Assembly (NCBI GenBank): GCA_026000755.1
Contig: BNZC01000009.1
Span: 1-55,441, forward strand
Length of the DNA: 55,441 bases
From: Clostridia bacterium
Lineage (GTDB): Bacteria > Bacillota > Clostridia > Lachnospirales > Lachnospiraceae
Reading direction: 5' to 3'
Shown here in pieces: positions 9,201-17,155 of the stretch. The translations under genes were made by a program, and so were the position numbers. The notes beneath the pieces were generated by a model that was not told the origin of the DNA, ran no database searches, and saw only the letters and a program-made list of their open reading frames with translations. Position 1 is the first letter of the stretch, and each line of letters starts with the position of its first letter.

Positions 9201-10760
9201 ATGCCTGCCGCTCATGTGCAATTAACAGCAGTTTATAAGCAATGGGCGAAGCTTGAGACAAGTACGGTGGCGTTTTATGCAGCGAAGCCCGGTGTAACGA
9301 ACTATACGCTGCCCGATCCGAAGTCCATAGTCATAACAAATATCAGCACAAATTATCCCGCTACGAATGTAATTGTGAGCTTAGGCTCCGTGACAAGAGA
9401 TGTAGGGGGTGGTGAGGTTTTGATTCCCGATGAAACAGACCCGGCAACACCGATTACAGCGGACGAGTACTTTACACTGGGGATGATAAGTCCAACAATG
9501 ATAAATGCAGGTGGTAATGCAAGCATAAGCATACAACCGAATAAGGCAGACTTGCCGGCGGGTATTTATACTGCGACACTGAAATTGTCTTATAATAACG
9601 GATCAACAACACTGGTGGCGGACGAAGAGTCGCAAGTGGTGATTACCTTTGTTGTATACATGGCGGGCAGTGCTGAATTGCCCCTCATTTCCATGACTCC
9701 TGAACTGAATTTCGGACATAAGGAACGAGGCTATGTGGAAGGTGCTGTTACGGAGCAGACGATTGAATTGCGTAACTACGGAAATGCAGCGGCAGTTATT
9801 ACAAAAGTAGAGTTGATAAATGGTGATGGAACAGATGCTGGCCTCTCCGGTGTCTACCCTAGCAGCGACTACAAAAAGAAAAAAGAAAATTTTGAATTGA
9901 ATGACACTGCCAAGGGTATAGACTCGTCAAATAGCAAAGAAATTCCTGCTCGTCCGGGAGGAGAGGGTACATTTTCAAAATTTCCGGCAGATGGGTATGG
10001 CACAAGTGCTTGGAGTGTGAAACCGATAACCGGTCTGTTAGATGGAATTTACACAGCACAGGTTAGGATTACGTTCAATAAGATGAGTGCAGGAGGGAGT
10101 GTCGAGGTTGCGGATGCGGAGTTCATCGTGTGTTATTTGACTTTCGAGGTGAAACAGCCACCCATTGACGTTTCTGTTCCGGTCAAGCTGATGTTTGCAG
10201 CATTTGAGTACCAGTATACGGGTGATGTGGCACAGCCTGTGAAGGTGAAATCTCCCGAGTATGAGATTGTAAGCCATGGAACAGGGAAAGTCAATGTGAA
10301 AGTGGATTTTAGCAAGGATGGAAAATGGTTGGATGGTACGGAATTAGATGGTATAGCGGCAGATGATTCGGACAGAGGGAATGCTACAAATTATCAGGAG
10401 ATACCTACAGAGTCAGGAACAAATTCGGTGTTAAAACATGTGGATTTAGATACTGATTCGGAAGACACCCTCCCGGCAACGAGGTCTACTCGGACGACAC
10501 CAATTCTTGGCTATGATAATAGCATTTACCTTAAATTTGTGCCGGTTACTCCAACCGCACCCGACGTAGAAGGGGCATGGGAAGGCGGAAATGAAAACGC
10601 CCTTAGACTTGTACCGGGATACTCCGGTCCTGCTAAGCAGATAGGGAGCATAGAGCAGAATCAGAAACTAAGATTTACCATAGGCGGGCAATATTATGGC
10701 GAATTTCGCCCGGAACTCAAACCTAAGTATAACTTGATTTTTACTTTTGAATTGGAATAA
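6237..10760 (+). CDS. Giant secreted beta-helix surface protein, paralogue 2
   Basis: A 1507-residue protein counted from the ATG at 6237, placed after AAGGAG exactly as in paralogue 1. The open frame extends upstream to 6159 but that part is the nuclease stub. Order of regions matches paralogue 1: signal sequence, a low-complexity region here built from a 14-residue tandem repeat, G9 tract, beta-helix turns with GGAIF/GGGIY endings, an InlB-like FTATPAEGYSFDHW segment, Ig-like segments and the same C-terminal domain (GQYYGEFRPELKPKYN). Divergence is strongest between the G9 tract and the beta-helix, the part most likely to vary between surface proteins. No anchor signal is seen. Secretion is well supported; adhesion is inferred. 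Confidence 0.75.
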   Translation: MKNKATAFTKKHIIHLLFFVALFFCLIALLRPQSRALEEQQGAAEGTEIATTDTEGTQTGETSDNKQTDGTQTGETSDKQQTDGTQTGETSDNKQTDGIQTGETSDKQQADGMQSGGVLSASDTESAENAKAESSGDVAGSSGDTGLATDPAVSSPEMSLPFDSSETNGGGYLSEEVQMLAGEVVAAAQSMDLVVVQSSAILGDEGTAFVPTSISTGGSTGYLNSNTTIIPNLSNEIKEKLASGYGTASDGYIDPVWYNDGTSGKNYTALLYVGYNEGSNGLVEDETELRAAIDATYYASNTMFIIPVGGNISLTTAAVSLQNKNIVLRRAESVVWTAEQKNEQDDVRAALIMSEREEDRSEGKDVDHMYYYDVQNAAAYYLKMYYWDYDKDIYLDGAYANPKTISDPALYDGTPDYNITINTSNPHFDLGTGSNTSKLILENITLMGKNADGLDYSTAGVGSGNGGGIYHRDFSGGQTVDFTFAGNIRNVSGNGGGGAAICLVSNYGTLNLNFKMLGGVISHCARTEDGGGAISLQNCHAVGSSAVISGYSIIEDSYSKNEGGAIFASCNLILKDHVMIRNNKAQSGSGGIFMEKAVDTSNHMFQLTLQGNVKITGNEALSGKEKGTSQIWPGVGGGIYSRANVEMSDSVEISGNTAARAGGGIALGARVNANGQTTNSAADAYGDTGIAIGTNPTLIINGGQIINNTVTGANRELAGDTSQVIKDSVGAGGGIYAYDRTKILIPDVAGVTFLGNKSNSFVAHLDAADLRKDDTWKTTNSALGWTAFLGDRYDFPSASGPGGHIFGVIPTIDGTPQTSTGFEDEVVGGTTQYYNNLYNNYDIGVSNATTNGLFAQLERVASPAMGAGAVGDGTTERVGGIATTFSNGKSYEAFGGKTDWVELNQGNMTFTATPAEGYSFDHWQLTLGEGSVLTTVDKKVYLDIFGIAYTTSDNEGTINTKFATISEADGTLKNLADTVNGNAILKFKMPAAHVQLTAVYKQWAKLETSTVAFYAAKPGVTNYTLPDPKSIVITNISTNYPATNVIVSLGSVTRDVGGGEVLIPDETDPATPITADEYFTLGMISPTMINAGGNASISIQPNKADLPAGIYTATLKLSYNNGSTTLVADEESQVVITFVVYMAGSAELPLISMTPELNFGHKERGYVEGAVTEQTIELRNYGNAAAVITKVELINGDGTDAGLSGVYPSSDYKKKKENFELNDTAKGIDSSNSKEIPARPGGEGTFSKFPADGYGTSAWSVKPITGLLDGIYTAQVRITFNKMSAGGSVEVADAEFIVCYLTFEVKQPPIDVSVPVKLMFAAFEYQYTGDVAQPVKVKSPEYEIVSHGTGKVNVKVDFSKDGKWLDGTELDGIAADDSDRGNATNYQEIPTESGTNSVLKHVDLDTDSEDTLPATRSTRTTPILGYDNSIYLKFVPVTPTAPDVEGAWEGGNENALRLVPGYSGPAKQIGSIEQNQKLRFTIGGQYYGEFRPELKPKYNLIFTFELE
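6402..6577 (+). repeat. 42-bp tandem repeats (4 full copies plus a partial)
   Basis: Units begin at 6402, 6444, 6486 and 6528, with a partial fifth at 6570, and encode a 14-residue Gly/Thr/Asp/Gln-rich unit around QTGETSD. A multiple-of-three unit lets copy number change without a frameshift, altering the length of the stalk between signal peptide and beta-helix. Paralogue 1 has only a loose version of this region. Confidence 0.9.
6741..6749 (+). repeat. In-frame G9 homopolymer in surface protein 2
   Basis: Nine consecutive G encoding three glycines in the context T-N-G-G-G-Y-L-S-E, the same as in paralogue 1. A candidate slipped-strand on/off site. Confidence 0.9.
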
Positions 10761-10797
10761 TCACAAGTAGTACTATAAGGATTTATCAGTGTAGAAT

Positions 10798-10955
10798 GAA
10801 AAGGTTTGTCTGCACTGCCGCAAAAGAACCTTCGAGCGAAATGGAGGGAAGACCCTCCTTGCAGGAAGCCTGTGCTGACTGCAAGGCGTACTGAAAGGGG
10901 CTTGCCCGAAATGCTTTCAGCGAGGGTTCTTTTGGGCTTGCGGGCAGACCTTTTC
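10798..10955. repeat. 158-bp imperfect palindrome after surface protein 2
   Basis: The left arm 10798-10834 (GAAAAGG...AAAGAACC) pairs with the right arm 10921-10955 (GGTTCTTTT...CCTTTTC) with few mismatches, and smaller hairpins sit inside (GGAGGG/CCCTCC; CTGAAA/TTTCAG). A module with CCCGAAATGCTTT and GCGAGG is shared with the element at 34906-35007. It begins 38 bp after the stop codon and may also end transcription. The rest of 10761-11032 shows nothing else. Confidence 0.65.
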
Positions 10956-11032
10956 AATTACACAGAGAATCCGTTTTTCCTGCATTGGGCGTGATTTTGC
11001 TAAAAATGAACAAATATATCGGCGTGATTTTG

Positions 11033-11061
11033 TTGAATATCCTCTTTTTTCATGCTATAAT
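11033..11061 (+). promoter_or_regulatory. Promoter of the DUF4143-type ATPase gene
   Basis: TTGAAT at 11033-11038, 17-base spacer, perfect TATAAT at 11056-11061. The predicted start of transcription falls on the target duplication of the MITE that follows, so the MITE now forms most of the 5' leader. Confidence 0.7.
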
Positions 11062-11074
11062 AGAAACGTAGCCC

Positions 11075-11206
11075 GTTACTATTCACAGTTCCTGTGAATA
11101 GTAACACTTATGCACACAAATCGCAAAAAATGCGATTTGGCGCATGACTTAATCGGGTTTTTCTTCGAAAAACGCCTCTCGGAACGGTTCAACCGTGAAT
11201 AGTAAC
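11075..11206. mobile_element. 132-bp MITE, copy 1, with 8-bp target duplication
   Basis: The ends are inverted repeats GTTACTATTCAC (11075-11086) and GTGAATAGTAAC (11195-11206), flanked by the direct repeat CGTAGCCC (11067-11074 and 11207-11214). The left end is itself a perfect 14-bp hairpin with loop TTC (11075-11105). It encodes no protein. The second copy at 17156-17287 has the same length and is almost identical. The transposase that moved it is not in the window. Confidence 0.9.
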
Positions 11207-11274
11207 CGTAGCCCAACAATAAAATGCTTTTGAACAAGCACATATCTTGCACTACAACAACGGGGGTGATGGCA

Positions 11275-12591
11275 ATGGAACGCTTACTGATGGAAGATTT
11301 AATCAAATGGAAAGAAAATGCAGATAAGAAACCACTTGTTTTACAAGGGGTCAGACAATGCGGCAAGACGCATTTGATTGAAGAACAGTTTGGGAAGAGA
11401 TATTATGACGATATGCTTGTGTACAAATTTGACAAAGATAAGACCATTGCTGATTTTTTTGAACCTGATTTAGACCCTAAACGGATCCTGAAAGATATGG
11501 CACTTCAAAGAGGGAAAGATATTAAGCCGCACAAAACCTTGATTTTTCTTGATGAAATTCAAGAATGTGGGAAAGCAATTACGGCATTAAAATATTTTTA
11601 CGAAGATGTTCCGGAATATCATATTATTGCGGCGGGTTCGCTTTTAGGTGTAGCCATAAAAAAAGGAATGTCATTCCCTGTTGGGAAAGTTGAGTTTCTA
11701 ACACTATTTCCTATGAATTTTTATGAGTTCCTTTTTGTTCAGAACGAAATGCTTGCGAAAGAATTGGTAAAAAGCTCATTGGCGGATAGCATCTGGCAAA
11801 CTTTCCGAAATGAATTGTTAGGAAAATATAAGGATTTTCAAATTGTCGGTGGTATGCCGGAAGTGGTTCAAACGTGGCTTACTACAAAAAGTATTGAGAA
11901 GGTTGAGAAGAAACAGGATGAGATACTCATAGCCTATCAAAAAGACTTGGGAAAATATGCAGAGCCAAAGGATTATCCTAAGATTTCAGCGGTTTGGCAG
12001 TCTATCCCCGGTCAATTAGGCAGAGAAAATCGTAAATTTATATTCAGTCAAGTAAAGAAAAGTTGGAGAGCAAAGGACTTAGAAGATGCACTCATTTGGC
12101 TTATTCGTGCAGGACTGATCTATAAAGTGGAATGTATCAAAAAACCGAATTTTCCGGTATCTTCTTACGCCGACCATACATTTTTCAAACTGTATATGTC
12201 AGATGTGGGACTGCTTAGACGACACGCTGATTTGCCCTCTTCGGTTCTTTTTGATAAGACCGAGCAATACAAGGAATTCAAAGGCGCTATGGCGGAAAAT
12301 TTTGTAGCATGTGAATTGAAGACCATGTATGGCAAGCGAAAAAATAAGGAATTGTATTATTGGAGTCGAGGGGGTGAAGGAAAAGCAGAGGTAGATTTTA
12401 TCTTGCAGGATGATAAGTATATCGTTCCGATTGAGGTTAAGGCACAGAGTGCCAAACGTGCAAAATCAATTACAGCATATTGTGAACGATTTGAACCGGA
12501 AAAATCCCTCGTAACTTCCCTTGACGAAATGACAGAAAAGTGTCTGCCATTGTATGCTTTATGGAAATTTAGGGATTGGGTAAATCAGTAA
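11275..12591 (+). CDS. DUF4143-type ATPase (AAA_14 plus nuclease-like C-terminal domain)
   Basis: A 438-residue protein of the widespread family of ATPases with a C-terminal DUF4143 domain. Walker A is GVRQCGKTH near residue 25 and Walker B is LIFLDEIQE near 85. The C-terminal part has AEVDFIL and PIEVKA near 380-395, the PD-(D/E)XK-like D...E-x-K pattern of DUF4143. Members are common in gut Bacillota and Bacteroidota; their substrate is unknown. I start at the ATG at 11275 because GGGGGTG at 11262-11268 is correctly placed for it; the frame is open further upstream to 11224. The MITE lies between promoter and gene. The gene stands alone. Confidence 0.8.
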   Translation: MERLLMEDLIKWKENADKKPLVLQGVRQCGKTHLIEEQFGKRYYDDMLVYKFDKDKTIADFFEPDLDPKRILKDMALQRGKDIKPHKTLIFLDEIQECGKAITALKYFYEDVPEYHIIAAGSLLGVAIKKGMSFPVGKVEFLTLFPMNFYEFLFVQNEMLAKELVKSSLADSIWQTFRNELLGKYKDFQIVGGMPEVVQTWLTTKSIEKVEKKQDEILIAYQKDLGKYAEPKDYPKISAVWQSIPGQLGRENRKFIFSQVKKSWRAKDLEDALIWLIRAGLIYKVECIKKPNFPVSSYADHTFFKLYMSDVGLLRRHADLPSSVLFDKTEQYKEFKGAMAENFVACELKTMYGKRKNKELYYWSRGGEGKAEVDFILQDDKYIVPIEVKAQSAKRAKSITAYCERFEPEKSLVTSLDEMTEKCLPLYALWKFRDWVNQ

Positions 12592-12605
12592 TGCTTGATT
12601 AACGA

Positions 12606-12640
12606 AAGTGTATCACGATTAACTTTATCGTAATACACTT
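12606..12640. terminator. Bidirectional terminator between convergent genes
   Basis: Hairpin with arms AAGTGTATcACGAT and ATCGTaATACACTT and a short loop, between the end of the ATPase gene and the end of the HAD gene on the other strand. There is no strong T-run, so termination efficiency is uncertain. Confidence 0.55.
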
Positions 12641-12655
12641 CGTGCAATCAAAACA

Positions 12656-13261
12656 TCAAATTTTCACGCCCAAATCTCTCAATTCTTTCACCGCTTGCTC
12701 CTGTGAGCGAAACACAATGCCTGCTATGCCCAAGCTTTCGGAGGTCTTTATATTGATGGCTTTATCATCCAAAAAGACACATTCTTCCGCTTTTAAGTTG
12801 TATTTATGAAGCAGTTCCAGATAGATTTCTTCCTCGGGCTTAATCAGCTGCACGTCAAAGGAAAAGAGTCCCCCCTCCATTTCACGGATAAAGCCAATCT
12901 CGTCTTTGGTAATCTCATATATTTTGCGGGGATAATTGGACAAATAATAACGGTGATAGCCTGCCGCCTTTAGTTCCTGAAGCCAAGCATAGGTATAAGG
13001 ATAGCAATGAATCATATCCTGTATGTGTTCCCAAGCCAAGCGGATATTGGCCTCCTGATGAGGGGCGTTTTCAATAAAATGCAGTAAAATATCTTCATCG
13101 CTTTCTGCACTGCGGTCAAACTCTCCCCAGAAAGGGGATTTTACGGTAGCGTTTGAAAGTTCGGTGAAGTCCCCTTTGTCTATTCCGAGATTTGTCAGAG
13201 TTTCCTTCCAGGCAAAGTCCGCCAAGACCCGTCCAATATCAAAGATGATGTTTTTAATCAT
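12656..13261 (-). CDS. HAD-superfamily hydrolase (subfamily IA, YihX-like)
   Basis: A 201-residue protein with the four HAD motifs: FDIGRVL at 7-13 (nucleophile Asp8), LSNYP near 107 (motif II Ser), a Lys in LIKPEE near 140 (motif III), and FLDDK near 164 (motif IV acidic pair). The FDIGxV form of motif I is typical of YihX-like sugar-phosphate or nucleotide phosphatases; the true substrate cannot be read. It lies downstream of purA on the same strand, separated by a repeat-bearing gap (13262-13396), and could be in the thioesterase-purA transcript. Confidence 0.8.
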   Translation of the reverse strand: MIKNIIFDIGRVLADFAWKETLTNLGIDKGDFTELSNATVKSPFWGEFDRSAESDEDILLHFIENAPHQEANIRLAWEHIQDMIHCYPYTYAWLQELKAAGYHRYYLSNYPRKIYEITKDEIGFIREMEGGLFSFDVQLIKPEEEIYLELLHKYNLKAEECVFLDDKAINIKTSESLGIAGIVFRSQEQAVKELRDLGVKI

Positions 13262-13269
13262 AGCTTACT

Positions 13270-13345
13270 CCTTAACTGTATTAGCATCGCTGAATGTGAA
13301 GCCTGTACAGTGATTTTTGCAAAACGATAAATAATATCATCCCGC
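13270..13345 (-). pseudogene. Second, diverged copy of the purA 3' end
   Basis: Read on the minus strand, 13345-13317 encodes DIIYR-F-AKIT, matching DIIYRSAKVT at the end of purA (13397-13440). The following non-coding stretch (ACATTCAGCGAT...TACA...TTAAG) is also repeated: 13270-13310 matches 13346-13390. Offsets are 94 bp in the coding part and 77 bp in the non-coding part, so a 17-bp indel separates them. The distal copy is the one directly attached to the HAD gene. Confidence 0.8.
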
Positions 13346-13396
13346 TTCTTAATTGTACTAGTATCGCTGAATGTGGAGTTTGTACATCAAGTCGTG

Positions 13397-14689
13397 CTAG
13401 TCAGTAACCTTTGCAGAACGATAAATAATATCCTCTCGCCCCGGCCCATTGCTAATCAGCGTAATGGGAAATCCAATCTGTTTTTCCACAAATTCAATAT
13501 AGTTTTTGCAATTTTCGGGCAAGTCCTCGTAGTTGCGAATGCCCCGAATGTCTGATTTCCAACCGGGCAGCGTGTGAAGTACCGGTTTTGCCTTGGCAAG
13601 AACAACTGTGGGAGGGAAATCAGTTGTTACAGTTCCATCAATTTCATAGCCGGTGCAAACGGGAATCTCATCCAAGTAGCCCAACACGTCCAACACGGCA
13701 AATGCCACATCAGTGGTACCCTGAATCCGACAACCGTACTTGCTTGCCACACAGTCAAACCAACCCATACGTCTGGGCCGCCCTGTGGTCGCTCCGTATT
13801 CACCGCCATCGCCGCCGCGTCGCCGCAGTTCATCCGCTTCATCACCGAAAATCTCGCTGACGAAAGCACCTGCTCCTACCGCAGAGGAATATGCCTTGCA
13901 GACAGTCACGATTTTCTTGATTTCATAGGGAGGAATTCCGGCACCAATTGCACCAAAGGCCGCCAAGGTAGAGGAAGAGGTTACCATGGGGTAGATGCCG
14001 TGGTCGGGGTCTTTTAAGGAACCCAACTGACCCTCCAGTAAAATGTGTTTGTCCTCTTGAATTGCTTGATAAAGGTATGCCGAGGTATCGCAAACATAAG
14101 GTGCAATCAGCTCTCGATAGGCATTTAATTCCGCTACGATTTCTTCCGGCACAAGATTGGCTTGTTTGTATAAATGGGTAAGCAGCACATTTTTTTGCTC
14201 ACAAATGCGGCACACTTTTTCCTTGATACAGGCTTCGTCAAATAATTCGCTGACCTGAAAACCGATTTTTGCATATTTATCCGCATAGAAAGGGGCAATC
14301 CCTGATTTGGTGGAGCCAAAGGACTTGCCGCCTAAGCGTTCTTCTTCGTAGCGGTCAAATAAAATATGGTAAGACATTACGATTTGTGCACGATTGGAAA
14401 CCAAAATGTTTGGCTTTGGTACACCACGTTTCACTAAGGATTCGATTTCTTCGATTAGGATAGGAATGTTTAGGGCAACGCCATTTCCGATGATATTTGT
14501 AGTGTGGTCATAAAATACGCCGGAGGGCAAGGTGTGCAGGGCAAATTTTCCATAGTCATTTACAATGGTGTGTCCGGCATTGGCTCCTCCCTGAAAACGC
14601 ACGATAATATCCGCTTCTTTCGCCAAGGTGTCTGTGATCTTTCCCTTGCCTTCATCTCCCCAGTTTGCTCCTACAACTGCTTTTACCAT
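13397..14689 (-). CDS. purA: Adenylosuccinate synthetase
   Basis: Catalyses GTP-dependent joining of IMP and aspartate, the first step from IMP to AMP. The 430-residue protein has the GTP-binding glycine loop GDEGKGKITD near the start, QGGANAGHT near 35, and RRRGGDGGEYGATTGRPRR in the C-terminal half, all standard for PurA. The SGIAPFYADK segment is a variant of the usual GIGPAY form. Of two near ATGs I choose 14689, because AGGAGG at 14696-14701 is 8 bases from it but only 2 from the one at 14695. The gene follows the thioesterase by 88 bp on the same strand. Its 3' end is partly duplicated downstream. Confidence 0.95.
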   Translation of the reverse strand: MVKAVVGANWGDEGKGKITDTLAKEADIIVRFQGGANAGHTIVNDYGKFALHTLPSGVFYDHTTNIIGNGVALNIPILIEEIESLVKRGVPKPNILVSNRAQIVMSYHILFDRYEEERLGGKSFGSTKSGIAPFYADKYAKIGFQVSELFDEACIKEKVCRICEQKNVLLTHLYKQANLVPEEIVAELNAYRELIAPYVCDTSAYLYQAIQEDKHILLEGQLGSLKDPDHGIYPMVTSSSTLAAFGAIGAGIPPYEIKKIVTVCKAYSSAVGAGAFVSEIFGDEADELRRRGGDGGEYGATTGRPRRMGWFDCVASKYGCRIQGTTDVAFAVLDVLGYLDEIPVCTGYEIDGTVTTDFPPTVVLAKAKPVLHTLPGWKSDIRGIRNYEDLPENCKNYIEFVEKQIGFPITLISNGPGREDIIYRSAKVTD

Positions 14690-14777
14690 TTTCATCTCCT
14701 CCTAAAATTCATGTGCCAAATCAGGTGCTATATGCTTAAGATTTGTAAATAGGGAATGCCCCTACTATTTCTAAATT

Positions 14778-15197
14778 TCATAAATCGGGTTCTATACTCT
14801 TATGCAGACTGTAATAAGTCATCCGTGTTGCGGCAATCTTTGTTCCGGTTTCATTAAAAACATTCACATCATACACCAGAATATTCTTGCCTGCCTTTAC
14901 TTCCGTTGCTTCTGCTATCAGCGTCTTAGTGCCGATTGCGGCGGTGAGGTAATTGATGTCACCGGTGACTGTGGTCACATAACTGCCTTTGGTGTAGGCG
15001 GCAGCTCCGCCCACAGAATCCGCTATGGAAAAAATGACTCCCCCATGAACCGAACCGATGGGGTTGTTGTGAAGAGCAGGGTCAATGGGAAGTTCCGCCC
15101 TTGCGTAGCCATCGGAAATTTCCACGAAGCGCAGACCAAGCTGACCGGTAAAACCCTTGCTTGTGTTTCGGAAATCCTTTAGTTTGTTATAGTCCAT
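14778..15197 (-). CDS. PaaI-type hotdog-fold thioesterase
   Basis: A 139-residue single-domain hotdog protein. The motif HNNPIGSVHGGVIFSIAD near 45-60 is the signature of PaaI/YbgC-like acyl-CoA thioesterases: the N-P-x-G-x-x-HGG loop with the catalytic region on the long helix. The acyl substrate cannot be inferred. The frame is open upstream to 15275, but the ATG at 15197 follows AAGGAG correctly and gives a family-like length. It is the first gene of a likely operon with purA. Its leader of about 220 bases contains a long palindrome (15279-15397). Confidence 0.8.
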   Translation of the reverse strand: MDYNKLKDFRNTSKGFTGQLGLRFVEISDGYARAELPIDPALHNNPIGSVHGGVIFSIADSVGGAAAYTKGSYVTTVTGDINYLTAAIGTKTLIAEATEVKAGKNILVYDVNVFNETGTKIAATRMTYYSLHKSIEPDL

Positions 15198-15278
15198 GTT
15201 GTGCGCTCCTTCAGTGGTACAGACTCGCAAGTCAAAGACTTGCTCGTTGCTGCGATATTCGCCCAATGCCCTCATTAT

Positions 15279-15397
15279 GCGAACCTGCTATGTACAAGTG
15301 CATAGCTACGTGTATATGTTCATTCGTAAACTGCAAGCTTGCTTGCAGTTTACGAATGAACATATCCCCTATGCTTGCATAGCAAGCATAGGTTCGC
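15279..15397. repeat. 119-bp palindrome in the thioesterase-purA leader
   Basis: The core is a perfect 24-bp stem with loop CTTG (15314-15337 / 15342-15365). Outside it a second perfect hairpin, CCTATGCTTGC / GCAAGCATAGG (15368-15392, loop ATA), has a partial partner on the left. The outermost GCGAACC (15279-15285) pairs with GGTTCGC (15391-15397). No T-run follows on either strand and no target duplication is evident. It may be a palindromic mobile remnant or an mRNA-stabilising leader structure. Confidence 0.75.
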
Positions 15398-15426
15398 TTT
15401 GCGGTCATACGGCTCATTATTCACAC

Positions 15427-15455
15427 ATTATACCACACCTCACCACACTTTTCCA
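15427..15455 (-). promoter_or_regulatory. Promoter of the thioesterase-purA operon
   Basis: On the minus strand TGGAAA (-35, plus 15450-15455), 17-base spacer, perfect TATAAT (plus 15427-15432), preceded by TGG, an extended -10. It reads toward the palindrome and the thioesterase gene. Confidence 0.65.
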
Positions 15456-15571
15456 GAGGATATTTTCCGGCGCACATATTTTTTTAACGGTTTTATCACA
15501 TTCTAAACACAATTTTCCAATAAACTAGTAAACAGAAGACAAGAAACACAGGTATAGAAAGGAGATTTTTC

Positions 15572-17038
15572 ATGCAAGATAATAATTTTTCCTCCGGTTC
15601 CGGTACGGACAATAACAACGACGAGTATCGTTATCCTACTGTAAATGATGGAAACGCAGACAGCAGCGGCACAGACTACCAATCAACGAACAACAGTTCC
15701 GGCGGTTATGTCAGTACAGGTGCAGGCAACACATATGACGGCGGCACATATAATCATGCCAACTATAACACCTCAAGCTACAACGCCGCTAACTACAGCA
15801 ATGTTACAGACTCTGCAACAAAGTCCAAAGGGAAAGGAAAGACCCTTTTTGACATGACCTTTGGTCAGTTGGTTCCGAGAGTTGTGGCCTTGGCCTTGGT
15901 ATTTGGCTTGATTACGGGAGCGGTCACCTATTCCATGGGCATTGGTATTTTCCATGTGGCAGGGAAAACTATCATCCCTGCGGTGAACACCTTGGACTCT
16001 GCAAACACGAGTATTCCGGTTGCCTCAGGGGCATCCCAGTCTCTTCTGACAGGGGTTTCCGATGTGGTAGATAACGTATTGCCCTCCATCGTAGCCATCA
16101 CCAATACCATGACGGTTACCTCTCCTGATTTTTTCGGGCGTACAAAAAGCCGTGACGTTCCCGCCGCAGGAAGCGGCATTATCGTAGGTCAGACGGATTC
16201 CGAGCTTTATATCGTGACAAATAATCACGTGGTAGCAGGATCTACATCATTAAGTGTTACATTTGCAGATGATCAGACCGTAGAAGCACAGATTAAAGGC
16301 ACCGATTCCAGTGATGATTTGGCAGTCGTTTCCGTTCCCATTGCTTCTATTTCGGCAGATACCTTAAGCAAGATTAAGGTTGCCGCCCTTGGCAATTCGG
16401 AAAACTTAAAGGTTGGAGAGGCCGCCATTGCAATCGGAAATGCTTTAGGATACGGGCAGTCCGTTACCACAGGTGTGGTCAGTGCCTTAAACCGAGAAGT
16501 GACAGTACAAGACAGCAATGGAAATGACATTACCAACACTTTAATTCAGACCAGTGCCGCCATCAACCCCGGCAACAGCGGCGGTGCGCTCTTAAATGCA
16601 AAAGGCGAGGTTATCGGTATCAATTCTGTCAAGTATGCAGACACAGGAGTAGAGGGTATGGGATATGCCATTCCCATCTCTGCGGCACAGCCCATCATTA
16701 ATGACCTTATTACAAGAACGGTGGTAGATGATGCGCAAAAAGGAGTCCTTGGCATTACGGGTATTTCCGTAACCTCTGATGTTTCCACCACCTACAATAT
16801 GCCGAAAGGTGTCTATATCACACAGGTTGCACCCGCTTCCGGTGCAGAGGGTGCAGGACTAAAGCAGGGTGACATCATTACTGCCTTGGATGGAAAGAGC
16901 ATAGATGGTATGGAAGCATTACAAGCAGGCTTGCAATATTGTAGCGCAGGCAGTGAGGTGAACTTGACCGTTATGCGGTCGCAGGACGGATCTTATAAGG
17001 AACAGAGCGTTAAGGTAACTTTGGGGAAGAAGAGCTAA
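15572..17038 (+). CDS. HtrA/DegP-type membrane-anchored serine protease
   Basis: A 488-residue protein: an Asn/Ser/Tyr/Gly-rich cytoplasmic tail (1-90), one membrane helix at about 103-125, then a trypsin-like domain with the triad His219 (VTNNHVV), Asp249 (SSDDLAV) and Ser336 (NPGNSGGAL), and one C-terminal PDZ domain (about 390-480, with AGLKQGDIITALDG). HtrA proteases degrade or refold damaged exported proteins at the cell surface. The very long Asn/Tyr-rich N-terminal tail is longer than usual for the family. The ATG follows AAGGAGA. The gene is divergent from the thioesterase and is a single-gene unit closed by a strong terminator. No clear promoter was found in 15456-15571. Confidence 0.9.
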   Translation: MQDNNFSSGSGTDNNNDEYRYPTVNDGNADSSGTDYQSTNNSSGGYVSTGAGNTYDGGTYNHANYNTSSYNAANYSNVTDSATKSKGKGKTLFDMTFGQLVPRVVALALVFGLITGAVTYSMGIGIFHVAGKTIIPAVNTLDSANTSIPVASGASQSLLTGVSDVVDNVLPSIVAITNTMTVTSPDFFGRTKSRDVPAAGSGIIVGQTDSELYIVTNNHVVAGSTSLSVTFADDQTVEAQIKGTDSSDDLAVVSVPIASISADTLSKIKVAALGNSENLKVGEAAIAIGNALGYGQSVTTGVVSALNREVTVQDSNGNDITNTLIQTSAAINPGNSGGALLNAKGEVIGINSVKYADTGVEGMGYAIPISAAQPIINDLITRTVVDDAQKGVLGITGISVTSDVSTTYNMPKGVYITQVAPASGAEGAGLKQGDIITALDGKSIDGMEALQAGLQYCSAGSEVNLTVMRSQDGSYKEQSVKVTLGKKS

Positions 17039-17061
17039 GTCCATCCGTATATATAAAAACT

Positions 17062-17111
17062 CCCGCCCTCTGATTTTTGCAAATGTGTAAAAATCAGAGG
17101 GTGGGTTTTTT
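17062..17111 (+). terminator. Rho-independent terminator of the HtrA gene
   Basis: Long stem CCCgCCCTCTGATTTTT / AAAAATCAGAGGGtGGG with a 10-base loop, followed by TTTTTT. It begins 23 bp after the stop codon. Confidence 0.9.
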
Positions 17112-17155
17112 GCTATACTTGCGTTGTGAAGTGTGGAAACATGCAACGAGCCGCT

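Noticed and set aside
13574..14017. Plus-strand frames opposite purA
   Set aside because: purA is unambiguous on the other strand; these frames lack starts and any recognisable motif.
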